Below are positions 20,375 to 30,274 of a stretch of DNA of 64,000 nt, in pieces. The position numbers and the translations under genes are program-made. Source of the DNA: Myxococcales bacterium (GTDB lineage: Bacteria > Myxococcota_A > Bradymonadia > UBA7976 > UBA1532); NCBI GenBank assembly GCA_020633465.1, contig JACKDN010000005.1:62001-126000 (forward strand), written 5' to 3'. Within the stretch, counting starts at the first letter, position 1, and each line of letters starts with the position of its first letter. The notes beneath the pieces were generated by a model. It ran no database searches. It saw only the letters and a list, made by a program, of their open reading frames with translations, and was not told where the DNA came from.

Positions 20375-21534
20375 CACAGCCACCCGAGCTGGAGGAAGGC
20401 GTAGAACGTGTCCCCGATCAGCACGTCGCGGTCCTCGTCGACCTCGGCGCCCTCCTGGAAGTCGGTCAAGCGGTACATCAGCATCACCTTCAGTCGGTGG
20501 CCCACGACGTAGGCGTTGAGCCCGACGTCCACCTGCTGCGTCTCGGCGTTGTCCTGCACCTCGAACTGCAGGCGATCGCCCACCGGCACGTAGCCGTCCT
20601 CTTCGTCGTTCAGGTCGTAGCGGGCGAAGCGCGCCACGAGCTCGAGCTTGGGCACGAAGTCGAGGGGCAGCACATAGCCGGCCTGGGCGTAGAAGGCCCG
20701 CCGCCCGTACTCCTGGGCCGCGCTGTCGCCCGAGAGCTGGGCCGTCACGAACTCGCCGCGCACCGAGAGGCCGCGCCACTTCAGCCGCAGCTCGCCCGCC
20801 GCGCGCCACTCCTCGGCGCCGGCGTCGCCCAGGCTGAGATCCTTGCGCGCCACCGTCGGCGAATACAGGAACGAGCCCCCGACGGCGACGCGCAGGGGCG
20901 AGCCGTCGAGATCCGGCTCGCCCTCGGACACCTCGCCCAGCGGGTGCACCTCGACGCGGCCGGCGTAGGTGTAGTCGTCGTCGGGGTTGCCCGAGACGTT
21001 CTGCCCCTCGCCGTTGAACACGCCCAGCTGCGCGCCGAGGTGGACGCCGCCCAGCGTCCTGGCGGCGCGCACCTGCAGGCCGCGGTCGCGCCCGTAGGAC
21101 AGGCGATCCACGTCGGTGGGCGCGGCGAACTGCAGCCGCGACTCCGAGGTCAGCTCGGCCAGCAGGAAGGGCACCTTGAACTGGCCGACGTCGACGGCGA
21201 GGGCGCCGTCGAACCAGGCCAGCGTGCCGCGCAGATCGCGCACCTGCAGCGCCCCCTGGCCGGCCTCGACGTCGAAGCGCAGGCCGGCCTCGAGCTGCTT
21301 GGTCGCCTGCAGGCGGCCGCGGGCGGTGAGGCGGGCGTTGCCGAACTGGAAGCCGTCGGCGTCGTCGTTGTCGAAGGGGGTGTCCTTGACCGCGACGTAG
21401 CCGGGCTGGAAGTAGCCCCCGAGGGTCAGGTGGTCACCCGCCACCTGCACGGGCCGAAGGGCGTCGCCGTCGGCGGCGGCCGCGGGCGACGCGGCGCAGA
21501 GGGTGGCGAGCGCGAGCCACCGGGCGGTGCTCAT
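20374..21534 (-). CDS. Phosphate-selective porin O/P family outer-membrane protein
   Basis: A 386-aa protein with a signal peptide (ASPAAA-AD). It then shows alternating beta-strands typical of an outer-membrane barrel, for example 'LTLGGYFQPGYVAV', 'GLRFDVEAGQGALQVRDLRGTLAW', 'DVGQFKVPF', and a terminal strand 'TFYAFLQLGWL'. The 'GQFKVPF' and 'SYGRDRGLQV' segments are characteristic of the OprP/OprO group, which passes phosphate or polyphosphate. First gene of the operon with the LNS2 phosphatase and L,D-transpeptidase. The 230-nt gap to the divergent monooxygenase gene should hold its promoter. Actual anion selectivity cannot be read from sequence. Confidence 0.85.
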   Translation of the reverse strand: MSTARWLALATLCAASPAAAADGDALRPVQVAGDHLTLGGYFQPGYVAVKDTPFDNDDADGFQFGNARLTARGRLQATKQLEAGLRFDVEAGQGALQVRDLRGTLAWFDGALAVDVGQFKVPFLLAELTSESRLQFAAPTDVDRLSYGRDRGLQVRAARTLGGVHLGAQLGVFNGEGQNVSGNPDDDYTYAGRVEVHPLGEVSEGEPDLDGSPLRVAVGGSFLYSPTVARKDLSLGDAGAEEWRAAGELRLKWRGLSVRGEFVTAQLSGDSAAQEYGRRAFYAQAGYVLPLDFVPKLELVARFARYDLNDEEDGYVPVGDRLQFEVQDNAETQQVDVGLNAYVVGHRLKVMLMYRLTDFQEGAEVDEDRDVLIGDTFYAFLQLGWL

Positions 21535-21764
21535 GAGGGGCGTCTCCTGGTCGGTCGAGCGCGCCCGTCATACACCGCGAGGGGCGGGCGCGCGCAACAC
21601 CCCCGTGACATCCGGCGGCGCCTCGCCCGGTCCGGCGAGGCGATCCCCCGACGCGGGGCCGCGCGCGCGACGTCGCCCGCCGACCGAGGGCGCCCGACCG
21701 GCCCCCGCCCGCTCGATTGACCGTGCCAGCGGCCGCCGATACGGTGCGATCGGAGGCCCTCGAC

Positions 21765-23291
21765 ATGCAATTTTCCGCTGCAGGTGTTCCGCGCCGGCCC
21801 CTCTTGGTCGTGATCCTCGGCACGATCCTGGGCGGCGGGCTCCTCGGCTGCGAAGAGGTGCCCGCGCCGGCCCTCCACCGCCCCGCCGCGCCCACGGAGC
21901 CCGCGGGGACGCCGACGCGCGCGCGGGGACCGGGGCCCGGCGCGCAGACCGGCTGGCGGCCGCTGCCGCCCCTCGACGCCGCCCCGCCCGATCCGCCCGC
22001 GCCCGACGCCGCGCCCCCCGCGGATCCCGACGACCCGTCCGGGCTGCCCTGCGCGGTGAACGCCATCCTGGCGGCCCGCTGCACCGGCTGCCACGCGGAG
22101 TCGCCGCGGTTCGGCGCGCCGATGCCCCTGCTGACCCTGGCCGATCTGCGGGCGCCTTCCCTGTCCGATCCCACCCGGCCCGTCCACGAGCTGGTGCTCG
22201 AGCGCATGCTCGACGAGCGCCGGCCGATGCCTCCGCCCCCTCAGCCGGCCGCGGAGGCGGCCGAGATCGCGGCGATGCGCGCCTGGGTCGAGGCCGGCGC
22301 CCCGGCCGGCGACGCGTGCGAGGGGGACGACGTGCCGCCGCCGCCGCCGGACGTCGGCGTCGACATCGACGCGCCCCTGCCACCCCCGCACGAGGACTGC
22401 GACTACGTCTTCGAGCTGCGCGCCCACGGCGCCGGCGTGCCGAACGACGCGTCGCCCTACGCGGTGCCGCCGCTGACGGACCTGTACGTCAACTTCACCT
22501 TCGACGTGCCGTGGACGGGCTCGGTCCACGGGCTGTCGTTCCACCCGATCGTCGACGACGAGCGCGTGCTGCATCACATGCTGCTGTATGCCCACCCGGT
22601 CGGCGGCAACCTGCTCGACGGCACCATCGTGCCCGGCATCGGGGCGCACCCGGGCGAGTCGCTCGTCGCCGGCTGGGCGCCCGGCGGCATCCCTTCGGTC
22701 ATGCCCGAGGGCGTCGGCATGGAGCTGCCGCCCGGTCCCACCGGGCGCTTCGTGCTCGAGGTGCACTACCACAACGAAGCCGGCTACCTCGACGCCCGCG
22801 ATCGCTCCGGCTTCCGCGTCTGCGCGACCTCGAAGAAGCGCCCGCAGACCGCGGCCGTGCACCTGCTGGGCACCGAGCTGCTGGCGATGGCCGGCCCGGG
22901 CGAGTTCCAGTTCACCGGCGTGTGCCACCCGTGGCTGAACCTCTCGGGCATCTTCAACCGCGAGCCGGTGACCATCGTCTCGAGCTCACCGCACCTGCAT
23001 CAGCGCGGGCGGCACCTGACGACGAAGATCCACCGGCGGGACGGCACCACCGACATCCTGCTCGATGCACCCTTCGACTGGGACAATCAGATCATCCATC
23101 CCACGCCCGCGACGATCTACCCAGGTGACTGGCTCGAGACGACCTGCACCTACGAGAACGAAGGAGGCATCGCCACCTTCGGCATACGGACCGAAGACGA
23201 GATGTGTCAGAACTACGTCCTCGCCTATCCCGTGGGCGCGCTGGACACCGGCGGCAGCCTGATCCTGGAGGCACACGCGTGCATGCTCTGA
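21765..23291 (+). CDS. Copper type II monooxygenase-like lipoprotein with haem-binding motif
   Basis: The start ATG 21765 follows GGAGG (8 nt). The 508-aa protein has a lipoprotein signal (LGGGLLGC, Cys about 29), a Pro/Ala linker and a short c-type haem segment 'RCTGCH' (about 105-110) with a plausible axial Met in 'RPMPPP'. The PHM/DBM-like copper domains follow: 'HHMLLYA' (His 270-271) and 'EVHYHN' (His 334, 336) for one copper; 'SPHLHQRG' (His 410, 412) and 'DEMCQNYV' (Met 480) for the other. Family members hydroxylate C-H bonds using ascorbate-like donors; the haem segment could supply electrons here. The 3' end overlaps or abuts the next gene. Confidence 0.87.
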   Translation: MQFSAAGVPRRPLLVVILGTILGGGLLGCEEVPAPALHRPAAPTEPAGTPTRARGPGPGAQTGWRPLPPLDAAPPDPPAPDAAPPADPDDPSGLPCAVNAILAARCTGCHAESPRFGAPMPLLTLADLRAPSLSDPTRPVHELVLERMLDERRPMPPPPQPAAEAAEIAAMRAWVEAGAPAGDACEGDDVPPPPPDVGVDIDAPLPPPHEDCDYVFELRAHGAGVPNDASPYAVPPLTDLYVNFTFDVPWTGSVHGLSFHPIVDDERVLHHMLLYAHPVGGNLLDGTIVPGIGAHPGESLVAGWAPGGIPSVMPEGVGMELPPGPTGRFVLEVHYHNEAGYLDARDRSGFRVCATSKKRPQTAAVHLLGTELLAMAGPGEFQFTGVCHPWLNLSGIFNREPVTIVSSSPHLHQRGRHLTTKIHRRDGTTDILLDAPFDWDNQIIHPTPATIYPGDWLETTCTYENEGGIATFGIRTEDEMCQNYVLAYPVGALDTGGSLILEAHACML

Positions 23292-23380
23292 AGCCTTCCC
23301 TCCCGCATCACCCGATCGCGCCCGGGGGCAGCCCGCCCGGGGGCGGTGGCGGTCGGACGCGAACGCTCCGCCGAGGCCCG

Positions 23381-25213
23381 GTGCGCCGCCGCGGCTGGCT
23401 GGCGCCCACCTTGGTGGCGCTGCTCGTCGGCGGCTGCGCCGACGGCGTCGACGACGCCGACACCGTCGAGGCGCTCGAGCCCTTCGAGGACGAGGCGATC
23501 GTCGTCAAGTCGTCGCTCGACGCCCACCAGCGACTCGGACGCTTCTCGGTGATCCGGGCCGCGGCGTCGTCGCGGGGCATGACCAACGCCTACCTGCTGG
23601 CCGGCATCGCCATCACCGAGACCGAGCTGGCCCAGTGCTGGTCGGAGGCGCAGTGGGCGTGCCAGGGGCCCAACTCGCCCGACTGCGGCGGCGGGCCGGT
23701 GATCGCGGGCGCCTCGGACGGTCCGTGCCACCACCGCGAGGGCGGGCTGGGGCTGTTCCAGTTCGACGCCGGCACCCACGCGCAGACGCTGAATCGCTAC
23801 GGCAACGGCATCCTGACCGTCGACGGGCAGATCGGCGCCGCGATCGACTACGTGGTCAACATGGTCAAGATCTCGGCGTACACCACCAACGCCGAGACCG
23901 ACGCCAAGGCGCGCGCCTGGCTCAACGCCTTCGACGTGAACGATCCGGTCCTGCGCGACCAGTGGATCAAGACGGTCCTGCGCTACTACAACGGCTGCCA
24001 GCCCGGGTGGCGCTGCTGGGCGCCCCGCTACGAGACGTACTCGAACGGCATGTGGACGGCGCTCGACGAGCCGGGCGGGCTCGCCTTCTGGGGCCCCCCC
24101 GCCGGGCCCGACGGCGTCGTCCCGGAGGCACCACCGCCCGCCGCGCCGCCGCCGCAGCCGAGCGCCGGCACCCGGTGCGGTGACTCTCCGCTGGTCGTCG
24201 GCGCCATCGAGGAACGCTACCTCCGCATCGGCGGGTGTGACTCGCCCCTCGGGGCGCCGGTGAGCGAGGAGCTCGCGGCGCCCGACGGCGTCGGTCGCGT
24301 CAGCCGCTTCGACAACGGCGTGATCTACTGGACGCCGGAGACGGGCGCCTTCGAAGTCTACGGCCAGATCCTCGAGAAGTGGCGCGAGCACGGCGCCGAG
24401 ACCGGCATCCTCGGCTATCCGATCAAGGGTGAGACCGCGGCGCCGGGGGGCGACGGCCGGTACAGCGTCTTCGAGCGTGGCTCCATCTATTGGACGCCGA
24501 CGCTCGGCGCCCACGAGGTCCACGGGATGATCCGGGACAAGTGGAAGGAGATGGGCTGGGAGGCGGGCGATCTGGGCTACCCGATCTCGGACGAGTACGC
24601 GGTGCCCGAGGGGCGGCGCAGCGACTTCGAGGGTGGCTCGATCACCTGGCACCGGGCCAGCGCGACGTGCACGGTCGATCTGGCCAACGGTCCCGGCTGG
24701 AAGGTGCTGGACATCGACTTCCAGATCCAACAGACCGGCTACTGGTGCGGGCCCGCCGCGACCCACAACGCGCTCTCGGCCCGGCGGGCCGCGCCCAGCC
24801 AGCAGCAGCTGGCCAACGAGCTGCCGACCACGCGGAACGGCACCGACTGGATCGGGCAGATCACGGGGGTGCTGAACCACCACCTCGACGGCAACCCGTA
24901 CCTGACGACCGAGATGCCGAACGATCCCCCGACGCCGGCGCAGCGCGATCGCCTGTGGATGGACATCGTGACGAGCATCGACAACAACTACCCGGTGGTC
25001 GCCAACATCGTGGCCCCGGCGCACAACCACCCGCCCGGCTATCCCAACTATACGATTTACCACTACTTTACGGTCATCGGGTACAACGCGGACACCGCGG
25101 AGGTCTTCATCGCCGACTCGGCGAACTTCGGCGGCAACACGCTCTACTGGCTCAGCTTCGACCAACTGGCGACGCTCATCCCGCCCAAGGGCTACTCGGC
25201 CTTCCGCCCCTGA
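23381..25213 (+). CDS. Secreted lysozyme-like / LGFP-repeat / C39-type peptidase protein
   Basis: I chose GTG 23381 (GAGG 4 nt upstream) because it gives the compact lipoprotein signal MRRRGWLAPTLVALLVGGC; an upstream in-frame GTG 23279 would overlap the previous gene. The 610-aa product has a lysozyme-like domain (about 50-240, 'ETELAQCWSEAQW', 'EGGLGLFQFDAGTHAQ') and three LGFP repeats (about 270-420, 'LGAPVSEE', 'LGYPIKGE', 'LGYPISDEY'). A C39-like peptidase ends it, with Cys456 in 'GYWCGPAATHN', His561 in 'HYFTVIGYN' and Asp in 'FIADS'. It plausibly acts on cell walls outside the cell, for instance in predation or remodelling. Confidence 0.87.
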   Translation: MRRRGWLAPTLVALLVGGCADGVDDADTVEALEPFEDEAIVVKSSLDAHQRLGRFSVIRAAASSRGMTNAYLLAGIAITETELAQCWSEAQWACQGPNSPDCGGGPVIAGASDGPCHHREGGLGLFQFDAGTHAQTLNRYGNGILTVDGQIGAAIDYVVNMVKISAYTTNAETDAKARAWLNAFDVNDPVLRDQWIKTVLRYYNGCQPGWRCWAPRYETYSNGMWTALDEPGGLAFWGPPAGPDGVVPEAPPPAAPPPQPSAGTRCGDSPLVVGAIEERYLRIGGCDSPLGAPVSEELAAPDGVGRVSRFDNGVIYWTPETGAFEVYGQILEKWREHGAETGILGYPIKGETAAPGGDGRYSVFERGSIYWTPTLGAHEVHGMIRDKWKEMGWEAGDLGYPISDEYAVPEGRRSDFEGGSITWHRASATCTVDLANGPGWKVLDIDFQIQQTGYWCGPAATHNALSARRAAPSQQQLANELPTTRNGTDWIGQITGVLNHHLDGNPYLTTEMPNDPPTPAQRDRLWMDIVTSIDNNYPVVANIVAPAHNHPPGYPNYTIYHYFTVIGYNADTAEVFIADSANFGGNTLYWLSFDQLATLIPPKGYSAFRP

Positions 25214-25273
25214 GCCGGCTTCACCCGACGCTGCCCGGGGTCGACCCAGACCGCGACGCGCACCTCGCCCGGC

Positions 25274-25305
25274 GGCGGGGCGTCCCCGGCGACCGACGCC
25301 CCGCC
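25274..25305 (-). terminator. 11-bp perfect hairpin after lipase gene
   Basis: GGCGGGGCGTC pairs with GACGCCCCGCC around a 10-nt loop. It directly abuts the stop codon of the minus-strand lipase gene and lies 60 nt after the stop of the convergent + gene, so it may serve both. Confidence 0.65.
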
Positions 25306-27291
25306 TCAGGGCAGGGGCGGCGTCCCCAACACGTCGTAGGGGTCGATGATCTCGGGCGTCCCGGTGGCCGCCCAGGCCTGGAAGTAGCGATTCATCTGCA
25401 GGATGCCTTCGACGGTGATCGCGACGTCGTGATCGGCGGCCTCGACGCCCTGCTCGGCATCCCGCACCCCGCGGTCGAACTGGAACAGTCCCGCGGTGGT
25501 GCGGCCGTCGGCGAGGTTGCGCGAGACAGGCGCCGCGGGGGCGAGCGGCACCCCCCCGAGATCCTGGAGCACCGGCGGCACGTGCGGCACGCCGAGGGCG
25601 CGCGCCAACGCTCGGGTGGACGCGTTGGGGATGATGCTGTCGCCGATGGCCATGTTGACCAGCAGGTGCGGCGGCGCGGCGCCGGCGCCGGGGAGGCGGT
25701 CGTGCAGGACGTGCGGCCCATAGTTGGCCGGATCGCCCCGCTCGATGAGCGTCTGGATCAACGGGAAGAGCCGCGCGACGTCGCCCGGAGGCGTGCCCGC
25801 GGGTGTCATCGCGCGGACCAGGACGCTGAAGGCCGGCCCCTCGGCGATGATCGACGCGACCCGGCCTCCCGGCACGGTCAAGAAGCCCGCCGAGAGATCC
25901 GGCGAGAGCGACAACAGCTCAGGGCCCATGATGCCACCCAGGCTGGCGCCGAGGTAGGCGAGGCGTTCGGGATCGATGTCCGCGGCGCCGTCCCCGTCGA
26001 GGTCGAGATCGGCCCCGAGCAGCCGCAGCAGCTGGAGCTTGTCGTAGGTCGCCTGCCGGAGGTTGTCCCGCAGCGCCAGCGCGTCCAGCCTCTGGTTGCG
26101 GAGGTCGATCCCGAAGAAGCGGGTGACCTGCTCCAGCTCGGTGCTGCCCGGCGTGGCCGTGGGGTGCACGCCGTGCGCGGGCGCGTCGATCGCGACCGTG
26201 ATGATGCCGGCCCGCGCCAGCTGGTCGGCGACGATCACCGCCTGCTCACGGTTGACCCCGATGCCGTGGCCGAAGAGGACCACCGGTCGGGGTCCCGACG
26301 CATCCGACGGCATCCAGGCGCGGACCTCGAGATCGTAGGACGCCACCGGCTCGGCGCCCGCCACCACGCCATCGGCGCCCCGGTAGTCGAAGGCCCCGAA
26401 GGTGCGATCACAGACGCGATACGCGGGCGCCTCGGCGCAGGTCGGCGGCCCCGACCAGCGAGAGGTGCGCGTCGCGATGTCGGCGGCCACCCGCACGGAC
26501 TCGTCGGCGATGGACTGTGTCGTGAACGCCGCCACCGCCACGGCGTCGGCCGGGCTCACCCGGGTCCACGCCAGCGCCTCGACGAAGCGCGGCCCCACGC
26601 GCTCGAACGGCGCCTCACCCGACAGCGCGGCGTCCAGCCCCGGGCTGGACGAGACGCAGCCGCCGTCCGCGGCCAGGAGGGCGCGCGTCACCACGACCGC
26701 GTGCCGCGAGGCAGGCGCGAGCGGCTCCATGGGCCACAGGATCAGCGTGGCGCCGTCGTCGACCCGCTGGATCTCGAAGGCCACGTCGGCCTCCGCCTCG
26801 CCCGCGTCCGGATCACCGCGAACGAAACGAATCGCTCCGGCGGCCGGGGGCGCCACCGGGCCCGAGAAGCGCAGGATCACACCCGCGGTGGTGCCCCACC
26901 CGTCCAGCCGCTCGAGCTGCCGGTAGTTCGCGTCGTAGTCGCCGGGGATCGAGCCGAGCCAGCGGGCCCGATCCGGACCGAGGTAGGGTCGCAGGCCCGT
27001 CACCGTCGTGGGGTCGTCGTCCGTGTAGTAGTCGTCGGGGAACGTCTCGAGCGCGACGGCGGTTCGCGGATCCCAGACCGAGGCGACCGAGCAGCCCGGC
27101 GACGGCTCGACCTCGCCGTCCGCCCCGCCGGACGGACCGGCATCCGGCCGGGTGGCGGCGGCGTCCGGCGGCCCGCCGTCCTCGTCGCGGGCGGCGTCGG
27201 CCGATCCGCCCGCGTCGGCCCGCTCGCCGGACGCGTCGCCGCCGTCGCAGGCGACCACCCCGAGGCAAAGGGTCAGCATCATCCAGCGCAT
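25306..27291 (-). CDS. VolA-like lipase/esterase lipoprotein
   Basis: A 661-aa protein with lipobox LGVVAC (Cys 15) and an Asp/Ala/Gly linker to about residue 65. The N-terminal part ('LETFPDDYYT', 'PYLGPDRARWLGSIPGDYDANYRQLERLDGW') resembles the N-terminal domain of surface lipases such as VolA. The alpha/beta-hydrolase domain has the oxyanion motif 'FGHGIG' (340-345), nucleophile 'GASLGG' (Ser450), a likely acid in 'AIGDSIIP' and a likely His in 'AADHDVAI'. It is probably a surface-exposed lipase or lysophospholipase releasing fatty acids for uptake. The substrate is inferred from the family only. Confidence 0.85.
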   Translation of the reverse strand: MRWMMLTLCLGVVACDGGDASGERADAGGSADAARDEDGGPPDAAATRPDAGPSGGADGEVEPSPGCSVASVWDPRTAVALETFPDDYYTDDDPTTVTGLRPYLGPDRARWLGSIPGDYDANYRQLERLDGWGTTAGVILRFSGPVAPPAAGAIRFVRGDPDAGEAEADVAFEIQRVDDGATLILWPMEPLAPASRHAVVVTRALLAADGGCVSSSPGLDAALSGEAPFERVGPRFVEALAWTRVSPADAVAVAAFTTQSIADESVRVAADIATRTSRWSGPPTCAEAPAYRVCDRTFGAFDYRGADGVVAGAEPVASYDLEVRAWMPSDASGPRPVVLFGHGIGVNREQAVIVADQLARAGIITVAIDAPAHGVHPTATPGSTELEQVTRFFGIDLRNQRLDALALRDNLRQATYDKLQLLRLLGADLDLDGDGAADIDPERLAYLGASLGGIMGPELLSLSPDLSAGFLTVPGGRVASIIAEGPAFSVLVRAMTPAGTPPGDVARLFPLIQTLIERGDPANYGPHVLHDRLPGAGAAPPHLLVNMAIGDSIIPNASTRALARALGVPHVPPVLQDLGGVPLAPAAPVSRNLADGRTTAGLFQFDRGVRDAEQGVEAADHDVAITVEGILQMNRYFQAWAATGTPEIIDPYDVLGTPPLP

Positions 27292-27636
27292 CTGAGCTCA
27301 CACCTCCTCGCGCACCGTCGTCCGGCACCTCGGTCTTCGGTCCATGGAAGCTCTATCGAGGGTGCGCGCACAAGACACCGTGTCGAGGCCGGCGCAGGTT
27401 CGGCCGGAGCGTCGGGCCACACGCGCGCGCGGCGCCGACCCCGCCCTCGGCGCCCGGACGACCCGATTGTCCTTCGCCGCGTCCGGGGCTACCCTGCCGG
27501 GGGTCGATGTCGGTGTCCGTTCGCCGTCCCTCGGCGTCTCCCGACCATCCACGACACGCACCGTGTCCCGACGCGCCACGGGCGGCTCGGCCCGCCTGCG
27601 CGCCGTCGCGGGCACGACACACCGGGCGGAGGCCCC
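27292..27636. other. Divergent intergenic region, no gene seen
   Basis: These 345 nt separate the divergent lipase and BNR-repeat genes. I find no credible small gene; open frames here have no start context. It should carry promoters for both flanking genes. Confidence 0.6.
27467..27495 (+). promoter_or_regulatory. Possible sigma-70-type promoter
   Basis: TTGTCC and TACCCT are separated by exactly 17 nt, about 140 nt upstream of the BNR-repeat gene start. The matches are partial (4/6 and 3/6), so this is a weak candidate. Confidence 0.25.
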
Positions 27637-29046
27637 ATGTCCCATCTCTCCCTCGGCCCGAGGCTCGGCGCGCTGGCGCTCGCGCTCTCGGCGCTGCTCG
27701 CTCCCACCGCCGCCGATGCCCATGGCAACGCCCCGCGCATCCGCTCGATCACCTTCCCGGCCGTGCTCGGCGGCCGACCGCTGCTGCTGACGGACACGCA
27801 GGGCATGTTCGGCGACTTCGAGGCCGGGTATCGCTGGCTGTGCGAGGACGCCGTGGGGCCCAACGCCGCGCTGGGGACGATCGTCCTCGGGCCCGAGCCC
27901 GATCGGATGCTGCTGTCGGCCGCGGGGGGTGTGTTCACCTCGGACGACGGCGGCTGCCGCATCGCACCGGCCGCGGGCCTGCCCGCGGACAGCAGCCCCT
28001 TCGGTCTGTGGCCGCATCCCGAGCGGCCGATGGAGGTGCTGACGGCCGTGGCCGAGAACGGGAACCCCCACGCCGTGCGCTTCTACCTCAGCGAGGATGG
28101 CGGCCGGACCTTCGCGGCGACCGCCGAGGTGACGCCGGGCGTGATCTCGAGCCTCGTCCGCGCCGAGGATCGCCCGGACATCGTGTACCGCTCGAGCCCC
28201 ATGCTGCTCGAGCGCAGCGAGGACGGGGGCCGCACCTTCGCCCCGCTGCCGCTCGAGCTCCCCGGCGCGGCGGTCACCGCCGGCGTCATCTTCCTGGGGG
28301 GGCGCCCGGGCACGTCCGAGCTCTGGGCCGCCGCGCAGAGCTTCCCGCTGAGCCTGCTGCTGCGCAGCGCGGACCGGGGCGAGAGCTGGACCGTCGTCGC
28401 CGAGCTCCCGGACTCCATCGGCAGCCTCGCCTTCGACGAGGAGGGCCGCCGGGGCGCGCTCGCGACGCTCACCGGCCGGATGGCGCGCACCGACGACGGC
28501 GGGGCGACGTGGGGCCCGCTCGAGGAGGGGCCCGGCCCGGCCTTCGGCTGCCTGGCGCGAGGCCCGGACGGGGCCCTCTACGCCTGCGCCGATCCGTTCC
28601 TGGGCGCGCAGTTCGCGGTGGCCCGCAGCGGCGACTTCGGTGGGCAGTGGACCCCGGTGCTGACCGCGCTGGACGCCGTGACCCAGCGCTGGGACTGCCC
28701 CGACGAGGCGCCCGCCTCGACGGCCTGCGCCGATCTCTGCCCGGGCCGGGCGCCCGGCGCGTCGTGCGCCCTGTGCCCGGCCGGCGGGGACTGCGCCGAC
28801 CGATCCGACGCGGGGCCCGACCAGCCGGAGGACGCGGGGGCGAGCCCGGCGCGCGACGCGGGGGCGAGGGCCGACGCTGGCGCGCGGTCCGACGCGGCCG
28901 CGCCCGAAGCCGACAGCGCCGAGACCCACGCCTGCCTCGTGGCCGGACCGCGGGGCGGCCGCGGCTGGGGCGGGTGGGCCACCCTGGCGGTCCTCTTGGC
29001 CTTGGCGCTGCGACGCGCGCGCCCGCGACGGCGTCCGATTCGCTGA
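27637..29046 (+). CDS. BNR/Asp-box repeat protein with MYXO-CTERM-like anchor
   Basis: The start ATG 27637 follows GGAGG (4 nt); a very long upstream extension of the same frame runs through other genes and is not real. The 469-aa product has a signal peptide (LAPTAADA), a beta-propeller-like body with Asp-box motifs ('TSDDGGC', 'SEDGGRTF' twice, 'SADRGESW', 'TDDGGATW'), a Cys cluster (about 350-385) and an Ala/Asp linker. It ends 'CLVAGPRGGRGWGG', a TM helix and an Arg-rich tail. This Cys-TM-Arg ending matches the MYXO-CTERM sorting signal used for surface display in Myxococcota. Confidence 0.87.
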   Translation: MSHLSLGPRLGALALALSALLAPTAADAHGNAPRIRSITFPAVLGGRPLLLTDTQGMFGDFEAGYRWLCEDAVGPNAALGTIVLGPEPDRMLLSAAGGVFTSDDGGCRIAPAAGLPADSSPFGLWPHPERPMEVLTAVAENGNPHAVRFYLSEDGGRTFAATAEVTPGVISSLVRAEDRPDIVYRSSPMLLERSEDGGRTFAPLPLELPGAAVTAGVIFLGGRPGTSELWAAAQSFPLSLLLRSADRGESWTVVAELPDSIGSLAFDEEGRRGALATLTGRMARTDDGGATWGPLEEGPGPAFGCLARGPDGALYACADPFLGAQFAVARSGDFGGQWTPVLTALDAVTQRWDCPDEAPASTACADLCPGRAPGASCALCPAGGDCADRSDAGPDQPEDAGASPARDAGARADAGARSDAAAPEADSAETHACLVAGPRGGRGWGGWATLAVLLALALRRARPRRRPIR

Positions 29047-29077
29047 CAGCCTCTGACCGCCGGCCGCCGCGATCCGC

Positions 29078-30136
<1,059 letters not shown>

Positions 30137-30274
30137 GAAATCTCCCGTGGAATCGAAGACGCCGCGCCCTGCCGCGCGTCGTCGCGCCTCATTCTGCGTC
30201 TTTTCATGGGGTCTTCATACAACCTTCACGGCCGACTGGCATAAGGGCGGGGTCGGAAGACGAGGAGGAACGCG
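30137..30274. promoter_or_regulatory. Divergent promoter region pfkA/uppS
   Basis: A 138-nt gap between divergent housekeeping genes. It contains a locally AT-richer stretch (about 30190-30245, including TTTTCATGGGGTCTTCATAC) in otherwise about 70% GC DNA, as expected for promoters in both directions. No unambiguous -35/-10 pair could be assigned. Confidence 0.4.

Noticed and set aside
24490..27636. A 1518-codon plus-strand open frame spanning two other genes
   Set aside because: Its first two-thirds lies over the C39 and lipase genes in frames with no domain signal. Only the part from ATG 27637 has Shine-Dalgarno, signal peptide and Asp-box repeats.
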